A stretch of 64,000 bases of DNA, from assembly GCA_003282205.1 (NCBI GenBank), contig QBZW01000008.1, forward strand, positions 1-64,000. The letters are read 5' to 3'. The DNA comes from Pelagibacteraceae bacterium AG-337-G04 (GTDB lineage Bacteria > Pseudomonadota > Alphaproteobacteria > Pelagibacterales > Pelagibacteraceae). Each line of letters opens with the position of its first letter. Position 1 is the first letter of the stretch. Position numbers and translations under genes: made by a program. This document shows positions 55,412-64,000 of the stretch, piece by piece. The notes under the pieces were generated by a model, which was not told the DNA's origin, searched no databases, and saw only the letters and a program-made list of their open reading frames with translations.

Positions 55412-56848
55412 TTATTTCTGTCTTATTTCTATTGTTTTATTTAATTCATTTACATTAATTGTTTCTGATAATCCATTAGTCCAAATAACATTTATAAGTA
55501 TATTTTTTTCACCTTCCCTCAAACCATAGTGAGCAACAGGCTCCATTTGACATAAATACCCTGAGCCAGCATCTATGGTTTTTGCGTGTTTTCTTAAATT
55601 TGAACTTAAGATAACAGTTGCCCCTCTTGCTGGTGCACCGAATTTATTTATAGGTTTAATTCTTATATAATTGAAATCTGTTTTTATATTTGCCTTGTAC
55701 ATTGTTAATGGCTGCATACCGGACTCTCCATGTGAAATTAGTAATTCTAAAATTCCATCCTCATCTATATCTGCAACTGCCGCTCCTGTCCCTAAACCGT
55801 TAGACTCATATGCATTTTGAATTGCTATCTCTTCAAAGAAACCATTTTCTTTAATCTTGAATAATTTATTTGGCTCACCAATATTATTCATAAATATTTC
55901 ATCGTAACCGTCATTATCAAAATCTGCTGATATTACAGTTCTTATTTTAGTTGGAATATTGTAAGTTGGAGTGGCAATATCTTTAAATTCGTTATTTTCT
56001 AATACAAAAGCTCTATGATAACCGTTCCAATTAGAGGTAACTACATCTAATCTACCTCTATAAAGTATATCTGATAAAACTGTACCTCTTCCATTTTCAT
56101 ATTGATCATCAACTTTGTAATCTTCTGCTATATCTTGAAAGAAACCATCAGAATTATAATATAAAAAATTTTTACCTCTCTCGTTTGCAGCAAATATATC
56201 AGTTTTTCCAGATAAAATATTCCCTGCCACTACAGCCCTTCCACCAGTTATTTTATTCAGTTTAAGTTTCTTGGCTAAATCAAATACTTGACCTGTTTTT
56301 AACTCATAAAACCTAGTTGGACCACCATAATTTGCAACATATATGCCATATTTTCCATCTCCGTTTCTATCCACACACACAACTGATCTACCAGCAGTAA
56401 GGTTCAAATTTTTTTTGTTAATATCTTTTTCGAATAAATCAATAAAACCATCAATACTATTATCAATTAATCTATCTGAATATTTTTTTTCTCCACTGTA
56501 TGTATCTGTATTTAAAAAATAAATTTCTTCAAAACCATCTTGATCAATGTCACAAGCTGCAACTCCTATAGTTTTTCTATTAACATCGTCAAAAATTTCA
56601 TCTTTATTTATATTTATCAATTTTCCATTTTGATAAGACAATGCCAAGTTTGAAAATCCAAATCCAGTTACTACAAATTCATATTTATTGTCTTGATTTA
56701 CATCTGTAACAGAAACACCATAGCTTAGCCTAAAATCATTATTATCAATCAAAGATGTTATATCCTTAAAAAAGTCAGCTTTGGATTGATTGATAAACAT
56801 GAAAAAAAATAAAATCAAAAGTAGTTTTAATTGGTATTTAATAGGCAT
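55412..56848 (-). CDS. CRTAC1-like FG-GAP/VCBS repeat protein with ASPIC/UnbV C terminus
   Basis: A 478-aa exported protein. The signal peptide (to about residue 25) is followed by several Ca-binding FG-GAP/VCBS-type repeats (for example DVNQDNKYEFVVTGFG, DIDQDGFEEIYFLN, DRNGDGKYGIYVANYGG, DFDNDGYDEIFMNN, DIDEDGILELLISHG), predicted to make a beta-propeller. The C-terminal segment from about 400 (APARGATVILSS...HYGLREGEKNILINVIW) matches the ASPIC/UnbV domain of CRTAC1-like proteins. Function in bacteria is unclear. It is paired with a Cys-rich exported protein. Confidence 0.8.
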   Translation of the reverse strand: MPIKYQLKLLLILFFFMFINQSKADFFKDITSLIDNNDFRLSYGVSVTDVNQDNKYEFVVTGFGFSNLALSYQNGKLININKDEIFDDVNRKTIGVAACDIDQDGFEEIYFLNTDTYSGEKKYSDRLIDNSIDGFIDLFEKDINKKNLNLTAGRSVVCVDRNGDGKYGIYVANYGGPTRFYELKTGQVFDLAKKLKLNKITGGRAVVAGNILSGKTDIFAANERGKNFLYYNSDGFFQDIAEDYKVDDQYENGRGTVLSDILYRGRLDVVTSNWNGYHRAFVLENNEFKDIATPTYNIPTKIRTVISADFDNDGYDEIFMNNIGEPNKLFKIKENGFFEEIAIQNAYESNGLGTGAAVADIDEDGILELLISHGESGMQPLTMYKANIKTDFNYIRIKPINKFGAPARGATVILSSNLRKHAKTIDAGSGYLCQMEPVAHYGLREGEKNILINVIWTNGLSETINVNELNKTIEIRQK

Positions 56849-56889
56849 AATTGTTGTATATTGTCAAAAAAATATATTAAATTAATTTA

Positions 56890-57666
56890 ATGAGCAAAGT
56901 AAATTTAGCGATATCTGGTTGCATGGGACGAATGGGCCAACAATTAGTTAAATCCTCTAGAGTTGATAAAAATTTTAAACTAACAACTCTTACGGAAAAT
57001 AGATTAATTAAAAAAAAAATTTCTGGAATTAAACCTAGTTTAAATACTGAAAATTCTTTCAAAAATGTTGATTTAATTATTGATTTTACAGTCCCTAAAT
57101 GCACTTTTGAAATTCTTAAAATTGCCTCAAAACTAAAAAAAAGAATTGTTATTGGTACAACTGGATTCTCTAAGAAAGAAGAAAATCTTATCAAAAAATT
57201 TTCAAAAAAAATCCCAATATTAAAAGCTGGAAACATGAGTTTAGGTATAAATTTATTAATGTATTTAACTGAAATCGCGTCTAAATCATTAGGGGACAAC
57301 TTTTTAAGTAAAGTATATGAAGTTCATCATAAACATAAAATTGATCATCCTTCAGGAACTGCTTTAATGTTAGGTAAAGGAATTGCTGTTGGTAAAAATA
57401 AAGATTTTTATAATTTACTTGGGAAAAAATATTTAAATAAAAAGAGTTTTCCTTATGGAAAAAAAATAAATTTTAATTCAATAAGAAAAGGTAATACTGT
57501 TGGCGAGCATGAAGTCAAATTTTCGAGTGGAAAAGAAATTATTACTTTAAATCATGAAGCATTTGATAGAGCTTTATATAGTGAAGGAGCATTAACAGCT
57601 GGGAAATGGTTAATGAAAAAAAAGCCTGGTTTATATTCTATGCGGGATGTTTTAAACTTTAAATGA
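56890..57666 (+). CDS. dapB: 4-hydroxy-tetrahydrodipicolinate reductase
   Basis: NAD(P)H-dependent step of the diaminopimelate-lysine pathway, 258 aa. Motifs: the nucleotide loop AISGCMGRMGQQLVK, VIGTTGFS and the substrate segment EVHHKHKIDHPSGTAL with conserved His and Lys. Its stop overlaps the nth ATG by 4 bases (57663-57666). lysA near 7 kb finishes this pathway. Confidence 0.96.
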   Translation: MSKVNLAISGCMGRMGQQLVKSSRVDKNFKLTTLTENRLIKKKISGIKPSLNTENSFKNVDLIIDFTVPKCTFEILKIASKLKKRIVIGTTGFSKKEENLIKKFSKKIPILKAGNMSLGINLLMYLTEIASKSLGDNFLSKVYEVHHKHKIDHPSGTALMLGKGIAVGKNKDFYNLLGKKYLNKKSFPYGKKINFNSIRKGNTVGEHEVKFSSGKEIITLNHEAFDRALYSEGALTAGKWLMKKKPGLYSMRDVLNFK

Positions 57667-58316
57667 ACGAAGAGCAAAGAGCAAAAATTGTTCTTCGAAC
57701 TTTAAATAAAATATACCCTAAAACACCTATTCCTCTTAAACACAAAAATATTTTTACCTTATTAGTTTCCGTTCTTTTATCTGCGCAATGTACAGATGTA
57801 AACGTTAACAATGTTACTAAAAATATATATCCAAAATATAATAAGCCTGAACACTTTGTTAAATTGGGAAGAAAAAAAATTGAAAAACTTATAAGAAGCA
57901 TTGGGATTTTTAGAATTAAAGCAAAAAGTGTTTATAATTTATCAAAAACTTTAGTTGAAAAATATAACGGGAAAGTTCCAAAAACCTTCGAACAACTTGA
58001 AGAATTACCAGGCGTTGGGCACAAAACAGCTAGCGTGGTCATGTCTCAAGGATTTGGACATGCTGCTTTTCCAGTGGACACTCATATACATAGACTTGCA
58101 CAAAGATGGGGTTTAACGAATGGAAAAAATGTAGTTCAAACAGAAGAAGATCTAAAAAGAATTTTTCCAAAAAAATATTGGAATAAGTTACATCTACAAA
58201 TAATTTACTATGGAAGAGAATACTGCAAGGCTAGGGAGTGTTATGGTTTATCTTGTAAAATCTGTACTACTTGTTATCCTAAGAGAAAAAAACCACTTAT
58301 AACCAAGAAAGCATAA
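57663..58316 (+). CDS. nth: Endonuclease III
   Basis: A bifunctional DNA glycosylase/AP lyase for oxidised pyrimidines, 217 aa. The helix-hairpin-helix is LPGVGHKTASVVMSQGFG with catalytic Lys121, and Asp139 in FPVDTHIHRL. The C-terminal iron-sulfur loop has five cysteines at 188, 193, 198, 201 and 204 instead of the canonical C-x6-C-x2-C-x5-C; C188, C198 and C204 fit the usual offsets but the second ligand position is Gly, with C193 two residues early. The cluster may still form with shifted ligands. Confidence 0.93.
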   Translation: MNEEQRAKIVLRTLNKIYPKTPIPLKHKNIFTLLVSVLLSAQCTDVNVNNVTKNIYPKYNKPEHFVKLGRKKIEKLIRSIGIFRIKAKSVYNLSKTLVEKYNGKVPKTFEQLEELPGVGHKTASVVMSQGFGHAAFPVDTHIHRLAQRWGLTNGKNVVQTEEDLKRIFPKKYWNKLHLQIIYYGREYCKARECYGLSCKICTTCYPKRKKPLITKKA

Positions 58317-58319
58317 ATA

Positions 58320-59249
58320 ATGAAAATATTAGGAATTGGAAATGCAATTGTAGATGTAATTTGTAAGGTAGAAGACGATTTTATAACTAAAAATAATTTG
58401 ACTAAAAGTACTATGAAATTAATTTTTGATCATAGAGAATTTAAAGATTTACTATCTAGTCTTAAAATAGAAAAAACTGTTTCAGGAGGATCAGTTGCTA
58501 ATTCAATTGTTGGGCTATCCCAACTTGGTAACGAAGTAGGATTTATTGGTAAAGTAAATGACGATGATCTTGGTGAAAAATATGAAGATGGTCTAAAGCA
58601 AGAGAATGTTAAATATTTTTATTCAAAGAAGAAAGAAGAATTACCAACTGGAACTTGTTTAATATTAGTTACGCCTGACTCTGAGAGAACTATGTGTACG
58701 TTTTTAGGAACTGCCGGTAAAATTAATGAAAATGATGTAAGTTCCGATGCAATTAAACAAAGTGAAACAATACTTCTAGAAGGCTATCTTTGGGACGAAG
58801 GTGAACCCAAAGAAGCTTTTGAAAAAGCAATTCAAAGCGCAAAAAAAGTTGCAATGTCATTATCAGATCAGTTTTGTGTTGATAGACATAAGCCTCATTT
58901 TTTAGATTTAGTTAAAAATAAATTAGACATAACTTTTGCTAATGAGCAAGAGATAATGTCTCTCATAGATGCAAAATCTTTTGATGAGGTAATTGATTTC
59001 TCTAAGTCAATAGGAAAAATAATCGTTTTAACAAGAGGTGAAAAAGGTGCAGTTGCAATTAATGGAGATGATGTTGTTGAATGTGGAATAAAAGAAGGTC
59101 TAAAAATTGTTGATTTAACTGGAGCTGGAGACCTATTTGCAGCAGGATTTTTGGATGGACATTTAAATAAAATGTCATTGAAAGAAAGTTTGGATAAAGG
59201 AACTGAAATGTCTTCCAGAGTAATTCAACAAATTGGGGCTAGGCTTTAA
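58320..59249 (+). CDS. PfkB-family sugar kinase, probably adenosine kinase
   Basis: A ribokinase-fold kinase of 309 aa. It has the N-terminal GIGNAIVDV, SGGSVANSIVGLSQLG substrate segment and the C-terminal anion-hole motif DLTGAGDLFAAGFLDG with the catalytic Asp. The GNAIVD...SGGSVANS pattern is typical of bacterial adenosine-kinase-like proteins of alphaproteobacteria, but other nucleoside or sugar substrates cannot be excluded. The convergent ArfA-like gene overlaps its last 11 bases. Confidence 0.85.
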   Translation: MKILGIGNAIVDVICKVEDDFITKNNLTKSTMKLIFDHREFKDLLSSLKIEKTVSGGSVANSIVGLSQLGNEVGFIGKVNDDDLGEKYEDGLKQENVKYFYSKKKEELPTGTCLILVTPDSERTMCTFLGTAGKINENDVSSDAIKQSETILLEGYLWDEGEPKEAFEKAIQSAKKVAMSLSDQFCVDRHKPHFLDLVKNKLDITFANEQEIMSLIDAKSFDEVIDFSKSIGKIIVLTRGEKGAVAINGDDVVECGIKEGLKIVDLTGAGDLFAAGFLDGHLNKMSLKESLDKGTEMSSRVIQQIGARL

Positions 59250-59358
59250 AATTATTTTTTTTTCTTTTAAAACTTCCTTTACCTTTTTTAGGCTTTACAA
59301 TACGAGTTTTATATTTTGGTGTTAGTAAATCTTTTGCAATAAGATTTTTTTTTTTCAT
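59239..59358 (-). CDS. ArfA-like alternative ribosome-rescue factor (39 aa)
   Basis: An ATG at 59358 (overlapping the previous stop as ATGA) opens 39 codons with the core DLLTPKYKTRIVKPKKGKGSF followed by KRKKNN. This matches the E. coli ArfA pattern L-x-x-P-x-F-R-x-R-V-x-K-x-K-K-G-K-G-S-Y-x-R-K, with conservative changes. ArfA helps release factor 2 free ribosomes stalled without a stop codon. The short basic tail is what enters the mRNA channel. It lies at the end of an operon with an atypical winged-helix regulator; its 3' end overlaps the adenosine-kinase-like gene. The identity rests on motif reading only. Confidence 0.65.
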   Translation of the reverse strand: MKKKNLIAKDLLTPKYKTRIVKPKKGKGSFKRKKNNFKA

Positions 59359-59909
59359 TGAATAATATAACCTGCCTTAGAACTTTTTATAAAGTTCTCA
59401 TCATTAAAAATATTATTTATTTTTTTCCTTAATCTATAAATATGTGTCTCAACAGTATGAGTTTCTAATTTAGAGTTATGACCCCATACTTCAGTTTGTA
59501 ATTTACTTATTTTTACAGGTTTTTTTGAATTATACAAAAATATTACAATATTTGCTTCTCTTTCTGTTAAATTAAGACTGTTTTTTTCATCAAATATTTT
59601 TCTAGAATTCAAATTTAATTTATAAGTGCCAATATCTATCTCTGATTGCTGATTATATTTTTTTTTTAAAAAGTTTATATTAACAAGTTCTATAAATCTA
59701 TTAATCTCAATTGGGTATTGATCTATTATGATTTGATTTTCAATATTTTGTTTTTTACCTGATATAACAAGATAATTGTTTAACGTTTTAAAATTAAGAT
59801 CAGCCAATTTATTTATATGAATAAAACTAAAATTAATGTGATTCTCTAGTTCATTAAGTATTTCATATAAAATTTTAAAATCATAAATTACTAAAGTTTG
59901 ATTATTCAT
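59355..59909 (-). CDS. OmpR-type winged-helix regulator with degenerate receiver
   Basis: About 184 aa. The C-terminal half (from about 100) is an OmpR/PhoB effector domain: LNLTEREANIVIFLYNSKKPVKISKLQTEVWG and THTVETHIYRLRKKIN. The N-terminal half has alternating strands and helices of a receiver, but the strand expected to carry the phospho-acceptor Asp reads NNYLVISGK, and the conserved Lys and acidic pair are also missing. It is therefore unlikely to be a normal phospho-switch. The start at 59909 (MNNQTLVIYDF) gives a natural first strand; the frame extends to 59930. No partner kinase is nearby. Confidence 0.8.
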   Translation of the reverse strand: MNNQTLVIYDFKILYEILNELENHINFSFIHINKLADLNFKTLNNYLVISGKKQNIENQIIIDQYPIEINRFIELVNINFLKKKYNQQSEIDIGTYKLNLNSRKIFDEKNSLNLTEREANIVIFLYNSKKPVKISKLQTEVWGHNSKLETHTVETHIYRLRKKINNIFNDENFIKSSKAGYIIQ

Positions 59910-59923
59910 ATATAATAAACAAT

Positions 59924-60418
59924 ATGACAATTATTTTAAAAAATAAAGCAACTCTTCTTTTTGATGATTTTATTTTCAAGTGCTCCATTGGCAAAAGTGG
60001 GTTAGCTAGAAGTAAGTTTGAAGGGGACAAAAAAACTCCAATTGGAAAGTTTACCCTGGGTAATCTTCTCTATAGAAAAGACCGTAATCCTAAGCCCACA
60101 ACAAAATTAAAATGTATACCAATTAAAAAAAATATGGGCTGGTGCGATGATATCAAAAGTAAAAAATATTATAATAAGTTAATAAATATTAGAAAAAATG
60201 TTCGATATGAAAAATTATATAGAAGAGATTACAAATATGATTTTTTAGTTCCAATAAATTACAATACCAAAAACACTAGAATTGGGGCTGGGAGCGCAAT
60301 TTTTATTCATTTAACAAAAAAATATAATCCAACTACTGGATGCATAGGGCTTCAAAAAAAGGATTTTTTAATTTTATTAAAATTAATCAATAAAAATACA
60401 AAAATTAAGATAACCTAG
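59924..60418 (+). CDS. YkuD-type L,D-transpeptidase-domain protein
   Basis: A 164-aa protein whose core is the L,D-transpeptidase catalytic fold: KKTPIGKFTLG near residues 37-46 and HLTKKYNPTTGCIGL with catalytic H129 and C140. No signal peptide is visible; the group found in alphaproteobacteria often lacks one, so cytoplasmic or non-classical export is uncertain. It probably acts on peptidoglycan cross-links. It is divergent from the regulator/ArfA pair and converges on yggS with a 4-base overlap. Confidence 0.85.
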   Translation: MTIILKNKATLLFDDFIFKCSIGKSGLARSKFEGDKKTPIGKFTLGNLLYRKDRNPKPTTKLKCIPIKKNMGWCDDIKSKKYYNKLINIRKNVRYEKLYRRDYKYDFLVPINYNTKNTRIGAGSAIFIHLTKKYNPTTGCIGLQKKDFLILLKLINKNTKIKIT

Positions 60419-61077
60419 CCTCTTTGACCAAAGATATTAGATCCAATTCTTAAGTAAGTTGCCTTATATTCTATCGCGTTTAAATAATCCGATGACATTC
60501 CCATACTTAATTCCTTAAGATTAATTATTTCACTAAGTTCAATCATTTGAGAAAAAAATTTAGTGGAGTCCTCATTAAATGGTGGAATACACATAACTCC
60601 TATTATACTAAGATCCAACCCTTTTGAGAAATTGTAAAAATCTAATAGTTTTTCTTTTACTATTCCCGATTTTTGACTTTCATTTCCTAGATTTACTTGA
60701 ATAAAAATTTTAGGTCTCACATTTTGTTTAATTTGTTCTTCAGCAATTTTTTTTGCTAATTTTTCATTGTCTAGTGAATGTATATAATCAAAAATTTTTA
60801 CAGCAAATTTAACTTTGTTTGTTTGAAGTTTTCCAATCAAATGTAAACGGATATTTTTATTTTGATTTTTGATATCTGTCCATTTTTCAATTGCCTCTTG
60901 AACTTTATTTTCACCAAAGTCTAAATGTCCATACTGAATTAATGGTAAAATGTGATCTATTTTAAAAGTTTTAGAAACTGCTATTATTTTTGGTATTCTA
61001 CTTTTTTCTTTTAATTCAAGTAGTTTTGAATTGATTAAGCTTTGAATTGATATTAAATTTTTAACAGTTTCATGCAT
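60415..61077 (-). CDS. yggS: YggS/PLPBP pyridoxal-phosphate homeostasis protein
   Basis: A single-domain PLP-binding TIM barrel of about 220 aa that manages free vitamin B6 and amino-acid balance. The PLP lysine is in IIAVSKTF, followed by GENKVQEAIEKW, LHLIGKLQTNKVK and LSMGMSSDYLNAI with the C-terminal TYLRIGSNIFG phosphate loop. I start it at the ATG at 61077 (MHETVKNL); the frame reaches 61140 but the extra residues run into the divergent ThiE-like gene. The start codon sits in the same ATGCAT palindrome as that gene's start. Confidence 0.92.
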   Translation of the reverse strand: MHETVKNLISIQSLINSKLLELKEKSRIPKIIAVSKTFKIDHILPLIQYGHLDFGENKVQEAIEKWTDIKNQNKNIRLHLIGKLQTNKVKFAVKIFDYIHSLDNEKLAKKIAEEQIKQNVRPKIFIQVNLGNESQKSGIVKEKLLDFYNFSKGLDLSIIGVMCIPPFNEDSTKFFSQMIELSEIINLKELSMGMSSDYLNAIEYKATYLRIGSNIFGQRG

Positions 61078-61599
61078 AAAAAAATTCTTAAACCATACTA
61101 CTTTATAAAAGAATTTAAAAAAAGTATCATTGATAAACAAACTATAAATACATCTATAATTTATAGAAATTACAAAAAAAAATACAGAGTAAATGAGATT
61201 ATTTCTATAAGAGATTATTGTAGAAAGAAAAATATTAAATTTTATTTGTCAAATAACATTAAATTGTCAATAAGTTTAAATTTGGATGGTGCTTATTTGC
61301 CATCATTTAATGATAGCTTCACTCATTTAAATTATAATTTTAAAAAGAATTTTATACTTATTGGATCAGCCCATAATTTAAGAGAGATCAGAATAAAAGA
61401 GAAGCAAAAAGTAAAAGAAATTTTTTTGTCGTCATTGTTTAAAGATAACAGAAATTATTTAGGTTTGAATAAATTTAATCTATTATCAAATTATTCTAAA
61501 ATAGACGTTATTGCTTTAGGTGGTATTTCACAAGAAAATATCAAATTAATTAATCTTACGAAATCTATTGGATTTGCTGGTATTTCATATTTTAAATAA
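61072..61599 (+). CDS. Thiamine-phosphate synthase family (ThiE/TenI-like) protein
   Basis: A 175-aa TIM-barrel protein resembling ThiE/TenI: the middle segment LNLDGAYLPSFN, the phosphate-site FILIGSAHNLREI and the C-terminal IDVIALGGISQENI and GFAGISYF fit the fold. The pyrophosphate-binding residues of true ThiE are not all clear, so it may be a TenI-like aminotransfer or regulatory relative rather than the synthase. The ATG at 61072 is embedded in the yggS start; a terminator hairpin follows. Confidence 0.7.
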   Translation: MHKKILKPYYFIKEFKKSIIDKQTINTSIIYRNYKKKYRVNEIISIRDYCRKKNIKFYLSNNIKLSISLNLDGAYLPSFNDSFTHLNYNFKKNFILIGSAHNLREIRIKEKQKVKEIFLSSLFKDNRNYLGLNKFNLLSNYSKIDVIALGGISQENIKLINLTKSIGFAGISYFK

Positions 61600-61600
61600 A

Positions 61601-61624
61601 AAAAAGGCCCCTAAAAAGGGGCCC
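61601..61624. terminator. Intrinsic terminator between ThiE-like gene and porin
   Basis: GGCCCC (61606-61611), a six-base loop and GGGGCC (61618-61623) form a strong hairpin, unusually G+C-rich for this region. On the minus strand it is followed by a run of T (the A-run at 61598-61605), the expected direction for the porin message. On the plus strand the tail is short (CTTTAAT), so it may act on both. Confidence 0.85.
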
Positions 61625-61650
61625 TTTAATATAATTATTTGACTCTTTAA

Positions 61651-62595
61651 TTAGAATGCAAATGCAAAATTGACTTCATAACCAGTGTTATCTGCAGTTC
61701 CAGTTCCAGCTACGTTATCAATTGTTGAGTGAGTTCCAGAAATAGTCATTCCACCACTTGTGTAAGAGAAACTTACACCTGTAGCATCCTGATCTTCTGT
61801 GCTAGACTCAAAATCAATCTCTGAGACATTGTATGAAATTGATAGATCATCACTTACAGCATATGAAACACCGATTGCTGTAAAGTCCTCGTCTTGAGAA
61901 GCAGTACCTGAATCTGTTTCATTTACTTGGTATCCAACTGTGATTGCACCTATTGCGTATACAGCAGCAAATGCAGTTAAGTCAGCTTTTCCAGTAATAC
62001 CAGATGTAGGTTGGTTATTGTTTTCACCCGCTGCAGCATAGATAGATAGACCTTCTATACCTGTATATAAAGCACCATATTCTGTTGAGCTTTCAACAAC
62101 ACCTACTCCACCAGATGGAGTGTAAGATGCTTTAAGTGCTAAACCGTCCATTACAGTGTAGTCGTATACAAATCTGTTAACAGAACTTGCAGCATTTGCA
62201 GCACCAGCTTGTGTTCCAGCAACAGCTGTACCATGAGCTTCTTCGTTTGCAGAAGGAGTTACGTCATCCCATGCACCGATTGGTCCTGATGTACCACTTC
62301 CTGAGAAAGTTAGTTTACCCATATCACCTGTGTCGATAGATATACTTCTATCATCAAGTGCACCGTTGTCTAATTCAAATGCAGTTGAAATTGTGAAACC
62401 ATTATCCATTTCACCACTTGCATCAAAACTGATTGAGTCAGTCATTGACCAACCATTTCCAAGATCTGAATTATCCTCACCATTGAAAAAGATTGAAGTA
62501 GCGCCTGATACACTTAGAGATGCTGCTTGTGCAGATCCCGCTGTTACCAATGCAGTACCTAATGCTGTCAATCCTATTTTTTTTAGATTGTCCAT
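61651..62595 (-). CDS. Gram-negative porin-like outer-membrane protein
   Basis: A 314-aa protein with a signal peptide (MDNLKKIGLTALGTALVTAGSAQA) and a beta-barrel pattern: short alternating strands, Gly- and Asp-rich turns, and a C-terminal NFAFAF ending in phenylalanine, the usual BAM recognition. G-rich strand turns and composition differ clearly from neighbours, as expected for an outer-membrane barrel under codon selection for abundance. A strong terminator follows and a perfect palindrome lies 20 bp upstream of the start, suggesting strong, regulated expression. Substrate unknown. Confidence 0.85.
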   Translation of the reverse strand: MDNLKKIGLTALGTALVTAGSAQAASLSVSGATSIFFNGEDNSDLGNGWSMTDSISFDASGEMDNGFTISTAFELDNGALDDRSISIDTGDMGKLTFSGSGTSGPIGAWDDVTPSANEEAHGTAVAGTQAGAANAASSVNRFVYDYTVMDGLALKASYTPSGGVGVVESSTEYGALYTGIEGLSIYAAAGENNNQPTSGITGKADLTAFAAVYAIGAITVGYQVNETDSGTASQDEDFTAIGVSYAVSDDLSISYNVSEIDFESSTEDQDATGVSFSYTSGGMTISGTHSTIDNVAGTGTADNTGYEVNFAFAF

Positions 62596-62614
62596 ATTAT
62601 TACCTTTCGTTAAT

Positions 62615-62630
62615 TGTTTAATATTAAACA
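62615..62630. promoter_or_regulatory. Perfect 16-bp palindrome upstream of the porin gene
   Basis: TGTTTAATATTAAACA at 62615-62630 is an exact palindrome about 20 bp before the porin ATG, just upstream of the GAAAGG ribosome-binding site. It overlaps a possible minus-strand -10. It could be an operator or a short mRNA hairpin. The surrounding 219-bp gap up to the DUF3576 gene shows no other gene. Confidence 0.5.
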
Positions 62631-62814
62631 GGATTTATTTATCAATTATTTCCATTAATTATCGGAATTATTGGTTTAAATTATTTATTTTTGTTAAAGT
62701 GTTGTATTTTTGCATCACTAAAAATGCCTTTTAAATGTTGTTTTTTTTATCTATTTTAAAAAAAAACTTTTTAATCTCTGATTTTTTCATTTATTACTAA
62801 ATTTCAGGAAAATT

Positions 62815-64000
<1,186 letters not shown>

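Noticed and set aside
59355-59909. Functional two-component response regulator
   Set aside because: The receiver lacks the phospho-acceptor aspartate and no histidine kinase gene is adjacent.

Overview
The window is a gene-dense, AT-rich (roughly 30% G+C) bacterial chromosome segment. Gene families and gene order point to an alphaproteobacterium, most likely of the SAR11 (Pelagibacterales) type. The evidence is an Irr-type Fur regulator next to fabA-fabB-fabI, the order dnaN-dnaA-rpsT-mutM-ubiE-ubiB-coaBC-dut, DUF3576 before leuS, very short or overlapping gene junctions, and slightly shortened versions of standard proteins. This assignment is inferred from reading alone. I see no rRNA, CRISPR array, insertion sequence, phage gene or attachment site; this is core genome.

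Layout. 1-4.1 kb: an acyl-CoA synthetase, tRNA-Leu(CAA), a YqaA-like membrane protein, dsbB, coq7 and an HNH nuclease. 4.1-8.8 kb: an esterase, a TlpA-like thioredoxin, argH, a tiny LptM-like lipoprotein, lysA and plsC. 8.8-12.7 kb (minus strand): dnaN, dnaA with a 268-nt structured leader, rpsT and mutM. 12.8-17.9 kb: ubiE, ubiB, coaBC, dut, a MoeB/ThiF-like protein and an SH3 protein. 17.9-24.6 kb: a small Cys-rich zinc-ribbon gene, then katG with an Asp/Asn-hydroxylase-like gene and a DUF2061 gene; these face irr and the fabA-fabB-fabI operon, and three near-identical Irr-box-like sites lie in the promoters. 24.4-33.3 kb: small membrane proteins, msrB, a rhodanese, pnp-rpsO-rbfA-infB-nusA and metK. 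33.3-38.5 kb: lnt, ybeY, phoH, miaB, fur and a short tsaB. 38.5-46 kb: a polysaccharide deacetylase, a Bax-like glucosaminidase, an Nfu protein, trpS, murJ and maeB. 46-53 kb: dolP, rsmI, an LpoA-like gene, rdgB, grpE, dnaK and dnaJ. 53-59 kb: a 33-aa membrane peptide, a photolyase, a Cys-rich exported protein paired with a CRTAC1-like protein, dapB, nth and an adenosine-kinase-like gene. 59-64 kb: an ArfA-like 39-aa gene coupled to a receiver-degenerate regulator, a YkuD protein, yggS, a ThiE-like gene, a porin, a DUF3576 lipoprotein and the start of leuS.

Most genes are housekeeping and their functions are secure. The parts most worth a second look are: (1) the katG-hydroxylase-DUF2061 operon with two Irr-box-like operators on a near-consensus promoter and a third in the irr/fabA intergenic region; (2) the ArfA-like microgene joined by ATGA overlap to an atypical regulator; (3) an intrinsic terminator about 10 nt before nusA, suggesting attenuation; (4) the structured dnaA leader; and (5) several unlisted genes under 60 codons.
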